This document shows, in pieces, positions 1 through 8,925 of a stretch of DNA of 64,000 nucleotides; position 1 is the stretch's first letter, and each line of letters starts with the position of its first letter. Source of the DNA: JAGOBP01 sp964550855 (lineage in GTDB: Bacteria; Chloroflexota; Anaerolineae; Fen-1058); NCBI GenBank assembly GCA_964550855.1, contig CAZKBQ010000020.1, positions 1-64,000 on the forward strand. The letters are read 5' to 3'. The translations under genes were made by a program, and so were the position numbers. The notes beneath the pieces are model-generated. The model was not told the DNA's origin and did no database searches. It saw nothing but the letters and a program-made list of their open reading frames with translations.

Positions 1-462
1 GGTCGCGCCGCCCGTCAGCCGATCGCGCTCGGCGACGGCCGCGTTCAGCTGGGCCTGCGCGGCGCGCACCCCTGCCTCGGCCGCCGCGATTTCTTCCGGC
101 CGCGCGCCGTCTTGCACCTGCGCCAAATTCGCCTGAGCCAACTTCAAGGCGGCTTGCGCTTGCGACACAGCCGCCTGCAACTCATCATCTTGCAGGCGAA
201 TGAGGGCCTGGCCCTGCCGAACGTGATCGCCTTCCTTGATCAGCACCTCGGCCACACGTCCGCCTGCCCGAAAGGCCAGATCAACCGATCGGGCCGGCTG
301 CACAAACCCCTGCGCCGACACGACATCATCCTGTGTTTTGGTTTGCGGCACCGGCGTCGGCGTCGGCGCGGTCGGCGCCAGAAACTGCTGATAGCCCGCA
401 AAGCCGATCGCGCTGAGAACGACCACGCCAACGGTCATGATGATGAGTTGTCTGCCCTTCAT
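1..462 (-). CDS. HlyD/MacA-type efflux adaptor (membrane fusion protein), 3' end cut by the window edge
   Basis: Translating the minus strand from the ATG at 462 gives 154 codons without a stop, running off the left edge, so the C-terminal part is missing. The product starts with a cytoplasmic MKGRQL and one membrane anchor (about residues 7-25), then a Pro/Thr-rich linker. A biotinyl-lipoyl-like half follows (AEVLIKEGDHVRQGQ), then an Ala/Gln-rich coiled-coil hairpin, which is the usual order of HlyD-family adaptors. GGGAGG lies a few bases upstream of the ATG. It follows the FtsX-type permease (ending 515) and its ATPase, so the three genes form a MacAB-like exporter operon. Cargo cannot be told from sequence. 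The family call is secure from the N-terminal third alone. Confidence 0.85.
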   Translation of the reverse strand, partial: MKGRQLIIMTVGVVVLSAIGFAGYQQFLAPTAPTPTPVPQTKTQDDVVSAQGFVQPARSVDLAFRAGGRVAEVLIKEGDHVRQGQALIRLQDDELQAAVSQAQAALKLAQANLAQVQDGARPEEIAAAEAGVRAAQAQLNAAVAERDRLTGGAT

Positions 463-514
463 GAGTCCTCCCGCCGTAAAGAGTGGCGAGTCACCTACCC
501 TGGCTCGTCACTCA

Positions 515-3124
515 CTATTCATGCTTAATCGCTTCCACAATGTTCACCCGGCTGCCCTTCCACGCCGGATACAGCGCCGCCAGCTGCGACACCGCCAGCG
601 CGATGAACAACGCCAGCGCCAGGGATTGCGGCGGCAGCGAAAATTCCAGTCGATAGCCGGTGGTGACCTTCATGCCTTCCACAAACACGCGCGATAGCAG
701 CACGCCAAAGCCGATGCCAAAGACCGCGCCGATGCCGCCCAGCGCGCCCGCCTCCGCCAGGATCATGCGGATGACCTGCGCGCGCGTCATGCCGATGGAG
801 CGCAGCGCGCCGATCTCACGCCGCCGTTCCAGCACGTTCATCATCAGCGTGTTGATCACGCCCAGCGCGGCCACAATCACCCCGATCGAGGCCAGCACGT
901 CCAGCAGGCTGAAGGCGCGATTCGTCAATTCGCGGATGCGGTTGCGAAATGACTCGGTGGTCTCCACCTGGATGTGGCGGCTCTTGCCATAGCGATCTTC
1001 GATGGCCCGTTTCACGGCCTGCACGTCGGCGCCCGGCGCCAGCTTCAGCGTAAAGCGATCCACATCGTTCAGCCCGAAGTAGCGGCGCATCACTTCGATC
1101 GAGCCGTTGATCACAAAGCCCTGTCCCGTGAAATCGCTGACCAGGCCAGCCACCTTAAACGGCTGCACGCCGCGCCGCGTCTCCAATTCAATCACGTCGC
1201 CGCGCTTTAACTGGTAATGATCGGCCACGGTCGTGGACACAAACAGGCCGCCGGCGGCAAAGTCCTGCTTCATCGCTTCGATCTGATCTTTGTCTTCCGC
1301 AAACTGAAACGAGGCCACGTCCCAGTACGTAGCCGGATCGATCGCCTGATAGACCAGCGCCAGATCGTCGGCGGCGTTACCCGCCCGCCGCACGCCGAAA
1401 TATCGCGCCGGCGTCACGGCCGTCACGCCGTCGAAGGCGGCCAGCCGCGTGCCGAAATCGAGCTGCATTTCCAGCGGTGAGCGCACGATCAAATCGCCGC
1501 CCACCGACGTATTGACCCAGGCGTCGATGTCGTTCTGGAACGAGCGGCTCATCGCGCCGATGCTGATGACCATGCTGATGCCGACCATCAGCGCGGCCAC
1601 GGTCAGCGAGGTGCGGCCGCGCGAACGCTGGATGTTGCCCGCCCCGATCGCGCCTTCCCGCCCGAAGAGCCGCCCGATCACCGGGCGCACGAAACGCTCC
1701 AGCACATCGATCGAGCGCGGCACCATCAGCGTCGCGCCCAGCAGCATCCAGAACACCATGCTGCTGCCCACCGGATAGACCATCGACGGTCTAAGGGGAA
1801 TCACGTAGATGAACAGCATGCCCACCACCACCAGCTCCACACCCGCCACAAAGCCCAGCCGGCGCGGCGCGCCCGCCGGCTCGTCGGCGCCGCGGATGCG
1901 CAAGGCGGCCAGCGGACTGATGCGGGTGGCGCGCAGCGCGGGCAGCAGCGCCGAGGCCAGCGTCACGCCCAGCCCCACCAGCAGCGATGTGATCAGCCCG
2001 TCCAGCGGCACATCCACCCGCACAATCTCCGTGGCGGTGATGGTGCCCATGATGGCGATCAGCCCCTGGGCCAGCACCAGCCCAAACAGCACGCCCAGCG
2101 CCGAGCCGATGACGCCCAGCAGCGCCGCCTCGATCATCACCAGCCGCAGCATCTGTCGCCGCGACACGCCCAGCGCGCGCAACAGGCCGATCTCCTGCGT
2201 GCGCTCGACGATGGTCATAGTGAACGCGTTGTAGATCAGGAAACCGCCCACAAACAGCGCAATCATGCTGAAGAATTGCAGGCCCAGCTGGTAGGTTGCC
2301 AGCTGCTGCGACACCACCTGACCGCGCTGCGCCGGGTAATTCACCAGGTATTTGCCGCCCAGCCTGTCTTGCAGCGCGCGCCGCAGATCGGCCAGCTGCG
2401 TCGTGGTGCCGGCCACTTCGGGCTGCGCCACCACATCGATCTGATCCAGCTGCCCCCCGCGCGCAAACAGTTCCTGCACCACCCCCAGCGGCACAAAAGC
2501 CACCGCCCCGCTGTTCATCAGGCCCGGCCCGTCCTTGCGCACAATGCCCACCACGCGCAGCGTCGCGGTGCCGGCGGGCAGCAGGATGTCCACGTCTTTG
2601 CCCACCGTCAGGTTATGCTCGTCAGCATAGTCCTGCGTAAAAACAGCCGAATAGCTGCGCTCGCCCGGCTGCAGAAACCGCCCGGCGTTGAGCTTGTACT
2701 GCCGCGCCAGCTGATCCACCGCCGGATCGATGCCGAACAGCAGTAAGCGATTGCCGCTGGTCCCGCCCAGGCTAAACGTATATTCCCAGCCCCGCGCCTC
2801 GGCCGCCAGCAGCGTAAACGCCTGCACGCTGGGCACTGCGGCTTTGACACCCGGCACACCGCTCACCCGACCCAGCGTCGATTCGGGGAAACCCGTATTG
2901 CCGGTGTAGCTCGACGGCACGATGACCAGGTGCGCCAGGCCGGACGCCTCGTCAAAAATGGTGTTGATGGAAGCCAGCGTGCTGCTGTTGGTGATGTTGA
3001 TGGCCAGGATCACGGCCACGCCCAGCACGATGCCCAGCGTCGTGAGGAAAGTGCGCGTCTTCCGCGCCCACAGGTTGCGGACGGCAAGCGCGTAAAGATT
3101 GCGAAGAAAGATGTTTGACGGCAT
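515..3124 (-). CDS. ABC transporter permease, FtsX/MacB type with two FtsX cores
   Basis: 869 residues. There is one N-terminal membrane helix (about 22-45, after a basic LWARKTRTF stretch), a large extracytoplasmic MacB-like domain, then a first FtsX core of three helices around residues 280-410 (ERTQEIGLLRALGVSRRQM). Two helices lie in the middle (about 430-475). A second extracytoplasmic domain and a second FtsX core occupy about 745-869 (ERRREIGALRSIGMTRAQV). The double core resembles LolC-fused or DevC-like exporters rather than the about 650-residue MacB, whose ATPase is fused. Here the ATPase is a separate upstream gene. Together with the HlyD adaptor downstream this suggests mechanotransmission-type export of a peptide, lipid or macrolide-like compound. 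The specific cargo is unknown. Confidence 0.88.
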   Translation of the reverse strand: MPSNIFLRNLYALAVRNLWARKTRTFLTTLGIVLGVAVILAINITNSSTLASINTIFDEASGLAHLVIVPSSYTGNTGFPESTLGRVSGVPGVKAAVPSVQAFTLLAAEARGWEYTFSLGGTSGNRLLLFGIDPAVDQLARQYKLNAGRFLQPGERSYSAVFTQDYADEHNLTVGKDVDILLPAGTATLRVVGIVRKDGPGLMNSGAVAFVPLGVVQELFARGGQLDQIDVVAQPEVAGTTTQLADLRRALQDRLGGKYLVNYPAQRGQVVSQQLATYQLGLQFFSMIALFVGGFLIYNAFTMTIVERTQEIGLLRALGVSRRQMLRLVMIEAALLGVIGSALGVLFGLVLAQGLIAIMGTITATEIVRVDVPLDGLITSLLVGLGVTLASALLPALRATRISPLAALRIRGADEPAGAPRRLGFVAGVELVVVGMLFIYVIPLRPSMVYPVGSSMVFWMLLGATLMVPRSIDVLERFVRPVIGRLFGREGAIGAGNIQRSRGRTSLTVAALMVGISMVISIGAMSRSFQNDIDAWVNTSVGGDLIVRSPLEMQLDFGTRLAAFDGVTAVTPARYFGVRRAGNAADDLALVYQAIDPATYWDVASFQFAEDKDQIEAMKQDFAAGGLFVSTTVADHYQLKRGDVIELETRRGVQPFKVAGLVSDFTGQGFVINGSIEVMRRYFGLNDVDRFTLKLAPGADVQAVKRAIEDRYGKSRHIQVETTESFRNRIRELTNRAFSLLDVLASIGVIVAALGVINTLMMNVLERRREIGALRSIGMTRAQVIRMILAEAGALGGIGAVFGIGFGVLLSRVFVEGMKVTTGYRLEFSLPPQSLALALFIALAVSQLAALYPAWKGSRVNIVEAIKHE

Positions 3125-3137
3125 GGTCGTCTTCGTC

Positions 3138-3201
3138 TAACGAGTAACCGGCAACACGTAAAACCTCCCATTACGCATTACGCATTACTCATTACGCATC
3201 A
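3138..3201. repeat. Iterated intergenic motif, TAACGAG/CATTACG family
   Basis: Between the ABC ATPase and permease genes. TAACGAGTAAC on one side is followed by CATTACGCATTACGCATTACTCATTACGC, i.e. several imperfect copies of a 7-base unit. The same units recur at 23990-24060, 35350-35380 and 36145-36191. No coding role is seen. Confidence 0.8.
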
Positions 3202-3948
3202 CTCTTCACTCTCCAGCCGCCCCATCACATCCATGATGGCCTGCATCCGATTGTCGGTGTGCGCCTCGCGGCGCAGCTCGCGCACGATGCGGCCGTCTTT
3301 GAGGAAGACCACTCGATCGGCATACGAAGCTGCATAAGCGTCGTGCGTCACCATCACGATGGTATGGCCCAGCGCATCGCACGACTGGCGCAGCAACTCC
3401 AAAATCGCCCGCCCCGATTTGCTGTCCAGATTGCCGGTCGGCTCGTCGGCCAGCACAATATCCGGCTCGGTGACGAAGGCGCGCGCAATGGCGACCCGCT
3501 GCTGCTGGCCGCCGCTCAACTGATCGGGTTTGTGGTGACGCCGATCGCTCAGACCGACCAGATTGAGTAAGCCGTCAATCGTCGATCGATACTGGTTGAT
3601 GTCCCGTCCATCGATCAGCAGCGGCAGCGCAATGTTCTCTTCGGCGGTGAGCGTGGGCACCAGATTGTAAAACTGAAAGATAAAGCCCACGCTGCGGCGG
3701 CGCACCAGCGTCACTTCGTTGTCGTTCAGCTTCGACAGCGCCCTACCCGCCAGCGTGATCTCGCCGTCGCTCGCGCCGTCCAGGCCGCCCAACAGGTGCA
3801 GCAGCGTGGACTTGCCCGACCCGGACGGCCCCATGATGGCCACGAACTCGCCCGGTTCCACCGCAAAATCCACGCTGTCCAGCGCGTTCACCGTGACGCC
3901 GCCCATGCGATAGCGCTTGGTTACTCGCTCGGCTTGCAGTACACTCAT
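3199..3948 (-). CDS. ABC transporter ATP-binding protein (LolD/MacB class)
   Basis: 249 residues from the ATG at 3948, which has a good GGAGG eight bases upstream. An in-frame start 27 bases earlier lacks this. Walker A GPSGSGKST, Q-loop (FIFQFYNLVP), ABC signature LSGGQQQRVAIARA, Walker B IVLADEPTGNLDS and the H-loop (VMVTHD) are all intact. The sequence class is that of LolD/MacB/FtsE-type ATPases, which pair with FtsX-fold permeases. That is exactly what lies downstream (permease at 3124), separated by an intergenic stretch of iterated TAACGAG/CATTACG motifs. It energises the efflux complex. Confidence 0.93.
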   Translation of the reverse strand: MSVLQAERVTKRYRMGGVTVNALDSVDFAVEPGEFVAIMGPSGSGKSTLLHLLGGLDGASDGEITLAGRALSKLNDNEVTLVRRRSVGFIFQFYNLVPTLTAEENIALPLLIDGRDINQYRSTIDGLLNLVGLSDRRHHKPDQLSGGQQQRVAIARAFVTEPDIVLADEPTGNLDSKSGRAILELLRQSCDALGHTIVMVTHDAYAASYADRVVFLKDGRIVRELRREAHTDNRMQAIMDVMGRLESEE

Positions 3949-4141
3949 TCCGGCCTCCGGCATAACAAGAGGCAAGACGCTTAAGGCCCGCGTGGCCTGC
4001 GCTCTTGCCTCCTGTCAGTTTTACCCGATTGTGAAATGCCTGTCAATATGAAAGCAAGTATGACAGCTGGTCGCCCACTGCACATTTCGCCAATTCGATG
4101 TAAGATTGTGCCGCCGCAGCAGCGCAAACTCCGAGAACACC

Positions 4142-6280
4142 ATGACGAGAAAAACTATGCAAACAGGCCTGCGCCCGGCCCGGCCGTGGCGAAGCATCAT
4201 CTGGATGATGAGCGGGTTGCTGGCGATGGTCGTGGCTGCAGCTGCCGCGCCCGCGCTGGCCCAGCCCAAACCGATCGGCCATCTCATCCCGATCGGGGGC
4301 GGCTACTCCGACGTTTACGCGGGCTTCGTCAAAGAGGCCATCGCCAACGCGCGCGGCGGCCAGGTCAACATTCTGGTGTTGCCGCTGCCGTATTCCACCA
4401 ACGCCGATTCGATCACGGACGATGAACGCGCCACTCACACGCGCGATGCCGAAGAGCGCCGCTTCCAGATCGAAGAAGCCTGCAAACGCGCCGCCGGCGA
4501 GCGCCTCACCTGCACCGCCATCCTCGCGCCCATCTACACTCGCACCGACGCATCTGATCCGTCGATCGTCAAATACTTCCTCGTCGATCTGTCGGCCGTT
4601 TTCATTCTGGGCGGCGATCAAACGATCGGGATGCAGATCATACGCGGCACGCCGTTGGAACAGGAATTGACCAAAGCGTATGAGAGCGGCGTCATCGTGG
4701 CGGGCACCAGCGGCGGCGGCGGCATGCTATCGACCACCATGCTGGGCGGCTACGCCGAGCACTTTACGGTGGACAATGCGCTGAACTTCGGCGCACCCGT
4801 GGTGTGGAATACCCCCGCCAGACGCGGCCTGCCGTTTGGCGTGCAGGCAGCCATCGTCGATCAGTATTTCTATCAACACAGCGAGCTGGGCCGTCTGCTC
4901 AACGCCATTACATTGCCCAACGTGCCGCACGTCGGCGTGGGCATCGACGCGCGCACCGGCGTCAACGTGTACGACGGCACGCGGCTGCAGGATGTATTCG
5001 GCCTGTACACCGTGACGGTGCTCGATGCCGCAACATATCACGCTGCCGACGCCGTGCAGTATCGCGGCCCCGACAACACGTTAAGCCTGCGCAACGTGCT
5101 GGTGCAGCTGTTGGCGCCCGGCCGGGCCAGTTACGATCTGACAACGCGCGCCATCACGCTGCAGACCCAACCGTTGACGCCGCGCGCCAAACTCGATCGA
5201 TCTTTCACTACCCTGACGCTCCCTCAGGGCGCGGGGCCACTGCTGCTGGCCGGCAACCTGGAGGGTGACCTGGTTGATAACCCGGTGCTGGCTCGATTCG
5301 TCCGACTGGCCGATGCGCCCCGCCGCCGCGTCCTGATCGTGGCGACCGGCTATCCCTCTGATCAATCGGCGCAGGCGGCAGCCGAAGACTACGCCGCCGC
5401 ATTGAACATGCCGCACGACATCGTCGTGATTCCCGGTCGAGGCGACGTCTCTGCGCCGGAAGTGTCCAGCGAGATCACCGGCCTCGTCCTGCTCGCGCGC
5501 GATCAATCTCGTGTCAGGCTGGCGGCCCTCTCGTCCATCGTGGCAGCGTGGCGCAGCGGTCTGCCGCTGCTGGCCGATGATGCCGGCGCGGCCATCGCGG
5601 GCCGCTTCTATTCGGCACATCCGCCCACGCCCAAAGACGCCGACGAGGCCGAAATCGCCGTGCAACAATCCTTCATTCAGGGCACTACGACGATCTCCAA
5701 CGGCCTGAACCTGCTCAATCTCATGGTCGAGCCGCAAGTATCTGCTGACAACCGCTGGGGCCGCCTGTTCTCGCTGGCCTACAACCATCCCGATCTGATC
5801 GCGCTGGGTCTGACCGACGGCACCGCGCTCGAACTCACCACCGACGGCGCGCGCGTCATTGGCCGCAACGTCATCTTTGCCCTGGATTTGCGCACGTCGC
5901 AGCGGGCACTGGGCACCGCCGATCAATTCGTCATTGCCAACGGCCTGCTGGACGTGTTCGCGCCGGGCGATGCGATTGCGCCAGTCAGCGCCGACACCCA
6001 GGCGCAACCGGTGCGCGCCGCCACGCCTGTCAGACCCACCGTCACACCCACCCCCACGATCACGCCCACACCCACGCCAACCGTGACGCCAGTGCCGCCC
6101 ACCCTCACGCCGACCGCCACCCCGACGCTGCCTCCGACGCCCGTGCCTGTGCCCGATCCGGTTCCGGTGACCGGCACGCCGGCCTTCCCCCTCGCGTTGG
6201 GCGCCGGCGCTCTCATCCTGCTAGTCGTGCTGTTTGCCGCGCGCCGGCCACCCCAGAACCACGCCGCGCCCGACAATTGA
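4142..6280 (+). CDS. Exported tandem cyanophycinase-like (peptidase S51) protein with C-terminal membrane anchor
   Basis: 712 residues from ATG 4142. A signal/anchor segment lies at about 15-40, ending APALAQP. The first S51-like domain (about 43-310) has GGDQ, the nucleophile-elbow motif GTSGGGGM and GIDARTG. In the family motif DQHF the His is Tyr here (VDQYF). A second related domain (about 320-560) has GLTDGTALELT, but ADDAGAA replaces the GTSAGA nucleophile, so it looks catalytically dead. Then come a Pro/Thr-rich spacer (about 575-660) and PVTGT, a hydrophobic helix and ARR, resembling a cell-wall or membrane sorting tail. Cyanophycinases hydrolyse cyanophycin to Asp-Arg dipeptides. Whether this extracytoplasmic relative does so is uncertain. 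An upstream in-frame TTG (4106) is less likely because the signal sequence would start too late. Confidence 0.75.
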   Translation: MTRKTMQTGLRPARPWRSIIWMMSGLLAMVVAAAAAPALAQPKPIGHLIPIGGGYSDVYAGFVKEAIANARGGQVNILVLPLPYSTNADSITDDERATHTRDAEERRFQIEEACKRAAGERLTCTAILAPIYTRTDASDPSIVKYFLVDLSAVFILGGDQTIGMQIIRGTPLEQELTKAYESGVIVAGTSGGGGMLSTTMLGGYAEHFTVDNALNFGAPVVWNTPARRGLPFGVQAAIVDQYFYQHSELGRLLNAITLPNVPHVGVGIDARTGVNVYDGTRLQDVFGLYTVTVLDAATYHAADAVQYRGPDNTLSLRNVLVQLLAPGRASYDLTTRAITLQTQPLTPRAKLDRSFTTLTLPQGAGPLLLAGNLEGDLVDNPVLARFVRLADAPRRRVLIVATGYPSDQSAQAAAEDYAAALNMPHDIVVIPGRGDVSAPEVSSEITGLVLLARDQSRVRLAALSSIVAAWRSGLPLLADDAGAAIAGRFYSAHPPTPKDADEAEIAVQQSFIQGTTTISNGLNLLNLMVEPQVSADNRWGRLFSLAYNHPDLIALGLTDGTALELTTDGARVIGRNVIFALDLRTSQRALGTADQFVIANGLLDVFAPGDAIAPVSADTQAQPVRAATPVRPTVTPTPTITPTPTPTVTPVPPTLTPTATPTLPPTPVPVPDPVPVTGTPAFPLALGAGALILLVVLFAARRPPQNHAAPDN

Positions 6281-6281
6281 T

Positions 6282-6310
6282 TTGACCGTCACTCGTCAAT
6301 CGGGTATACT
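6282..6310 (+). promoter_or_regulatory. Sigma-A type promoter of infA
   Basis: TTGACC (6282-6287), a 17-base spacer and TATACT (6305-6310): near consensus and optimally spaced. It starts immediately after the stop of the cyanophycinase-like gene, so infA has its own transcript with a leader of about 130 bases. Confidence 0.85.
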
Positions 6311-6391
6311 AGCCGCGTTGCACGGCAGCCCGATTTTCAACAGGAGTGAACGCGTAGCGGCTGTTGAGAAGAGGATCAAGCAGGATCGACT

Positions 6392-6423
6392 GAGGCGCGG
6401 CCGTGCGGGCGCGCCTCTTTTTT
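6392..6423 (+). terminator. Intrinsic-terminator-like hairpin in the infA leader (candidate attenuator)
   Basis: A perfect 8-bp stem (GAGGCGCG at 6392-6399 with CGCGCCTC at 6410-6417), a 10-base loop, then six T (6418-6423). It lies downstream of the infA promoter and only about 12 bases before the infA Shine-Dalgarno AGGAG. Upstream, TCAACAG (6337-6343) can pair with CTGTTGA (6361-6367). A terminator between promoter and start codon suggests conditional read-through. Confidence 0.7.
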
Positions 6424-6444
6424 CAGCCGACATCAGGAGCGAGT

Positions 6445-6711
6445 ATGAAGCGCGACAGCAACGTCAAAACCAAGGAAGAAAAAATCGAGGTTGAAGGCAC
6501 CGTCGTGGAGGCCCTGCCCAACACCATGTTCACGGTGAAACTGGACAACGGCCACACGGTCATGGGCTACCTGTCCGGCAAAATGCGCCGCTACTACATC
6601 CGCATTCTGCTGGGCGATCGCGTCAAGGTGGAGATGTCGCCTTACGATTTGAGCAAAGGCCGCATCACCTACCGCTTCCGCAGCCCCAGCCAGCCCGCCG
6701 CCGAATTCTAG
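6445..6711 (+). CDS. infA: Translation initiation factor IF-1
   Basis: 88 residues with the IF-1 S1/OB-fold: EVEGTVVEALPNTMFTV, then GHTVMGYLSGKMRRYYIRILLGD and VKVEMSPYDLSKGRITYR, the family's invariant core. The usual length is about 72, and this copy carries about 12 extra charged residues at the N-terminus (MKRDSNVKTKEEK) and a short C-terminal tail. AGGAG lies at a good distance before ATG 6445. IF-1 binds the 30S A site during initiation. It is a single-gene unit here rather than part of a ribosomal-protein operon, with its own promoter, a leader hairpin and a downstream terminator. Confidence 0.96.
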   Translation: MKRDSNVKTKEEKIEVEGTVVEALPNTMFTVKLDNGHTVMGYLSGKMRRYYIRILLGDRVKVEMSPYDLSKGRITYRFRSPSQPAAEF

Positions 6712-6724
6712 CAACGCCGATTCG

Positions 6725-6766
6725 CCAGACCTCACGGACGTTAAGCCGTTGAGGTCTGGTTCATTT
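6725..6766. terminator. Shared terminator between convergent infA and prmA
   Basis: CCAGACCTCA (6725-6734) pairs perfectly with TGAGGTCTGG (6750-6759). On the plus side it is followed by TTCATTTT. It lies between the infA stop (6711) and the prmA stop (6761), so it can serve both converging transcripts, with the better T-tract for infA. Confidence 0.75.
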
Positions 6767-7708
6767 TCGCGCGATCAAACACACCCAGTCTTTATCCTGA
6801 AACCGATCGATGACGCTCAGCCCTTGCGTCTGCAGCGCCTCGCGCACGCCGTATTCCTGCGTATCGATCAACCCCGCGAAGATCGCCAGCCCGCCCGATC
6901 GGACCACTTGCCCCAGCCCTTCTTCACACATGGCGATGATCACCCGCGCCAGGATGTTCACCACGATCAAATCGTAACGCTGCGCGGCCGCTTCAGCCAG
7001 TGAGCCGACGGCGGCACGCACCTGCGCTTCGACCTGATTGCGCTGCACGTTCTCGATGGCCGCCTGCACCGCGATCGGATCGTTATCGACGGCGACGATT
7101 GACTTCACGCCCAGTTTCGCCGCCCCGATCGCCAGGATGCCCGACCCGGTGCCCAGATCGAGCAGATGCATCTCGGGCTGCGCATACTTCTCAAGGGCGG
7201 CCAGGCACATCTGCGTCGTCGGATGCAACCCCGTGCCAAACGCCATGCCCGGATCAAGTTCCAGCACAATCTCATGCGGCTGCGCGGTGTACTCGCGCCA
7301 CGACGGCTTGATGACAAAGCGCTCACCCAGGTGTGCCACATGATAATGCTCGCGCCACGCATTGGCCCAATCGTCCTCGGCCACCACGCGGAACGTCGGC
7401 TCTGGAATGTGCGCGATGCGGCTCAGATGCCACAGCGCCTCCTCGATCTGCCGCTTCTTCCGATCGACTTCGTCGGCCATGGAGACGTACGCCCGCACCG
7501 CGACGATCTGTTCCAACTCCTGCGCCGCGCCCTCATCCGCGCCCAGCCCGATGTCGCGCGCCAGCTGCTCAATTGCCACACCGTTGGGCGCGTAGCGGCT
7601 CAGCACCTCCGACACCGCCTCGGCCGTTTCCGGCTCGGTCATCACACACACTTCCAGCCACTGCTTTGATTCTGAATTTTGGGTCGGGGATGCTTGATCG
7701 GAAGACAT
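6761..7708 (-). CDS. prmA: Ribosomal protein L11 methyltransferase
   Basis: 315 residues from ATG 7708, chosen because GAGG lies four bases upstream. The in-frame start at 7756 would place a terminator-like hairpin inside the gene. N-terminal L11-recognition domain (KQWLEVCVMTEPETAEAVSEVL), then a class I SAM-methyltransferase core with GMAFGTGLHPTT, LLDLGTGSGILAIGAAKLG and the DLIVVNILARVI motif typical of PrmA. It trimethylates ribosomal protein L11. The last gene after dnaJ, as in many Gram-positive heat-shock operons. Confidence 0.94.
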   Translation of the reverse strand: MSSDQASPTQNSESKQWLEVCVMTEPETAEAVSEVLSRYAPNGVAIEQLARDIGLGADEGAAQELEQIVAVRAYVSMADEVDRKKRQIEEALWHLSRIAHIPEPTFRVVAEDDWANAWREHYHVAHLGERFVIKPSWREYTAQPHEIVLELDPGMAFGTGLHPTTQMCLAALEKYAQPEMHLLDLGTGSGILAIGAAKLGVKSIVAVDNDPIAVQAAIENVQRNQVEAQVRAAVGSLAEAAAQRYDLIVVNILARVIIAMCEEGLGQVVRSGGLAIFAGLIDTQEYGVREALQTQGLSVIDRFQDKDWVCLIARK

Positions 7709-7724
7709 CATACCTCGCAACAAG

Positions 7725-7747
7725 AACGCCGACGGCAGGTCGGCGTT
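7725..7747 (-). terminator. Hairpin between dnaJ and prmA
   Basis: Perfect 9-bp stem (AACGCCGAC / GTCGGCGTT) with a 5-base loop, just downstream of the dnaJ stop (7785) on the minus strand. The following tract (CTTGTTG) is only moderately T-rich, so it may attenuate or process the transcript rather than end it. Confidence 0.5.
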
Positions 7748-7784
7748 TGGTTTCATGGTGGATTTGTCTCGCCCGCGGGCTTTC

Positions 7785-8921
7785 CTACACCGTAAACAGG
7801 TCCTTCAGCTTGTCCAAAAAACCCTTCTCATTCTGCGGAATGACAGCCTTGCCCAGTGTCTTGGCCAGCTTGCCAAACAACTCGCGCTGCTCGGCCGTGA
7901 GCTGCGTGGGGATGGCGACCTGCACCACCACCAGCTGATCACCGCGCCCCTGCCGCTTCAGATGCTGAATGCCCTTGCCCTTCAACACCACCACGCGGCC
8001 GCTCTGCGTGCCCGCCGGAATGCTGATCTTCTCATCGCCCTCCAGCGTAGGCACCACCACTTCATCGCCCAGCGCGGCCTGCGCCACGTTGATCTGCACT
8101 TCCAGCACCACGTCGTCCTCGCGGCGGCGAAAGTAGGCGTGCGGCTTGACTTCCAGCACCACGTACAGGTTACCGGGCGGCCCACCGTTCTCACCTAACT
8201 CGCCTTCACCGGCCAGTCGAATCTGCGTGCCCGTCTCCACCCCGGCCGGAATTTTCACCGTGCGCGTGCGGGTCTCGCGCACCTTGCCGCTGCCCCGGCA
8301 TTGCGTGCAGGGAATTGAAATCGTTTCGCCTTCGCCACGGCAGGTAGGACACGTCGTGACATTCACAAACGAGCCCAGGATCGATTGCTGCACGCGGCGC
8401 ACCTCGCCCGTACCGTTGCAGGTGGTGCAGCGCAGCGGCGTGGTGCCCGGTTCGGCGCGGCGGCCCGAACAGCGCGGACAGATCTCGTAGCGCGCAATTT
8501 CCACCTCGCGCTCCACCCCAAAGGCCGCTTCCTCAAACGTGATCGACATAGCCAGCCGCAGGTCTCCGCCGCGCCGCGGCGTGCGGCGGGCACCCGCGCC
8601 GCGCTGCCCGCCAAAGCCGAAGAACTCCTCGAAGATGTCGGCGAACCCACCGAACCCGCTGAAGTCGCCGCTGAAGCCGCCCGCGCCCGCGCCTTCCACC
8701 CCGGCATGCCCAAACCGATCGTACGCCGCCCGCTTTTGCTCGTCCGACAACACCTCATATGCCTCGTTCACTTCCTTGAACTTGGCCTCGGCATCCGGCG
8801 ACTTGTTGACGTCGGGATGATATTGTCGCGCCAGCTTGCGATAAGCCTTCTTGATCTCATCGCCGTTGACGCTGCGCTCCACACCCAGCACTTCGTAGTA
8901 ATCGCGTTTGCGAGCAGCCAT
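7785..8921 (-). CDS. dnaJ: Chaperone protein DnaJ
   Basis: 378 residues, full length. J domain at 1-70 with the HPD motif (QYHPDVN), Gly/Phe-rich linker (about 75-110), zinc-binding domain with four CxxCxGxG-type repeats (CPRCSGRR, CTTCNGTG, CPTCRGEG, CTQCRGSG; the first lacks the final GxG), then the C-terminal peptide-binding and dimerisation region. GAGG lies just before the ATG. It stimulates the DnaK ATPase and delivers substrates. It follows dnaK in the CIRCE-controlled operon, with a 77-base spacer holding an inverted repeat. Confidence 0.97.
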   Translation of the reverse strand: MAARKRDYYEVLGVERSVNGDEIKKAYRKLARQYHPDVNKSPDAEAKFKEVNEAYEVLSDEQKRAAYDRFGHAGVEGAGAGGFSGDFSGFGGFADIFEEFFGFGGQRGAGARRTPRRGGDLRLAMSITFEEAAFGVEREVEIARYEICPRCSGRRAEPGTTPLRCTTCNGTGEVRRVQQSILGSFVNVTTCPTCRGEGETISIPCTQCRGSGKVRETRTRTVKIPAGVETGTQIRLAGEGELGENGGPPGNLYVVLEVKPHAYFRRREDDVVLEVQINVAQAALGDEVVVPTLEGDEKISIPAGTQSGRVVVLKGKGIQHLKRQGRGDQLVVVQVAIPTQLTAEQRELFGKLAKTLGKAVIPQNEKGFLDKLKDLFTV

Positions 8922-8925
8922 AAAA

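Noticed and set aside
515..3124. Frameshifted MacB fusion
   Set aside because: The permease and ATPase are separated by 74 bases with stops in all relevant frames, and both are complete. Separate genes are normal for this exporter type.
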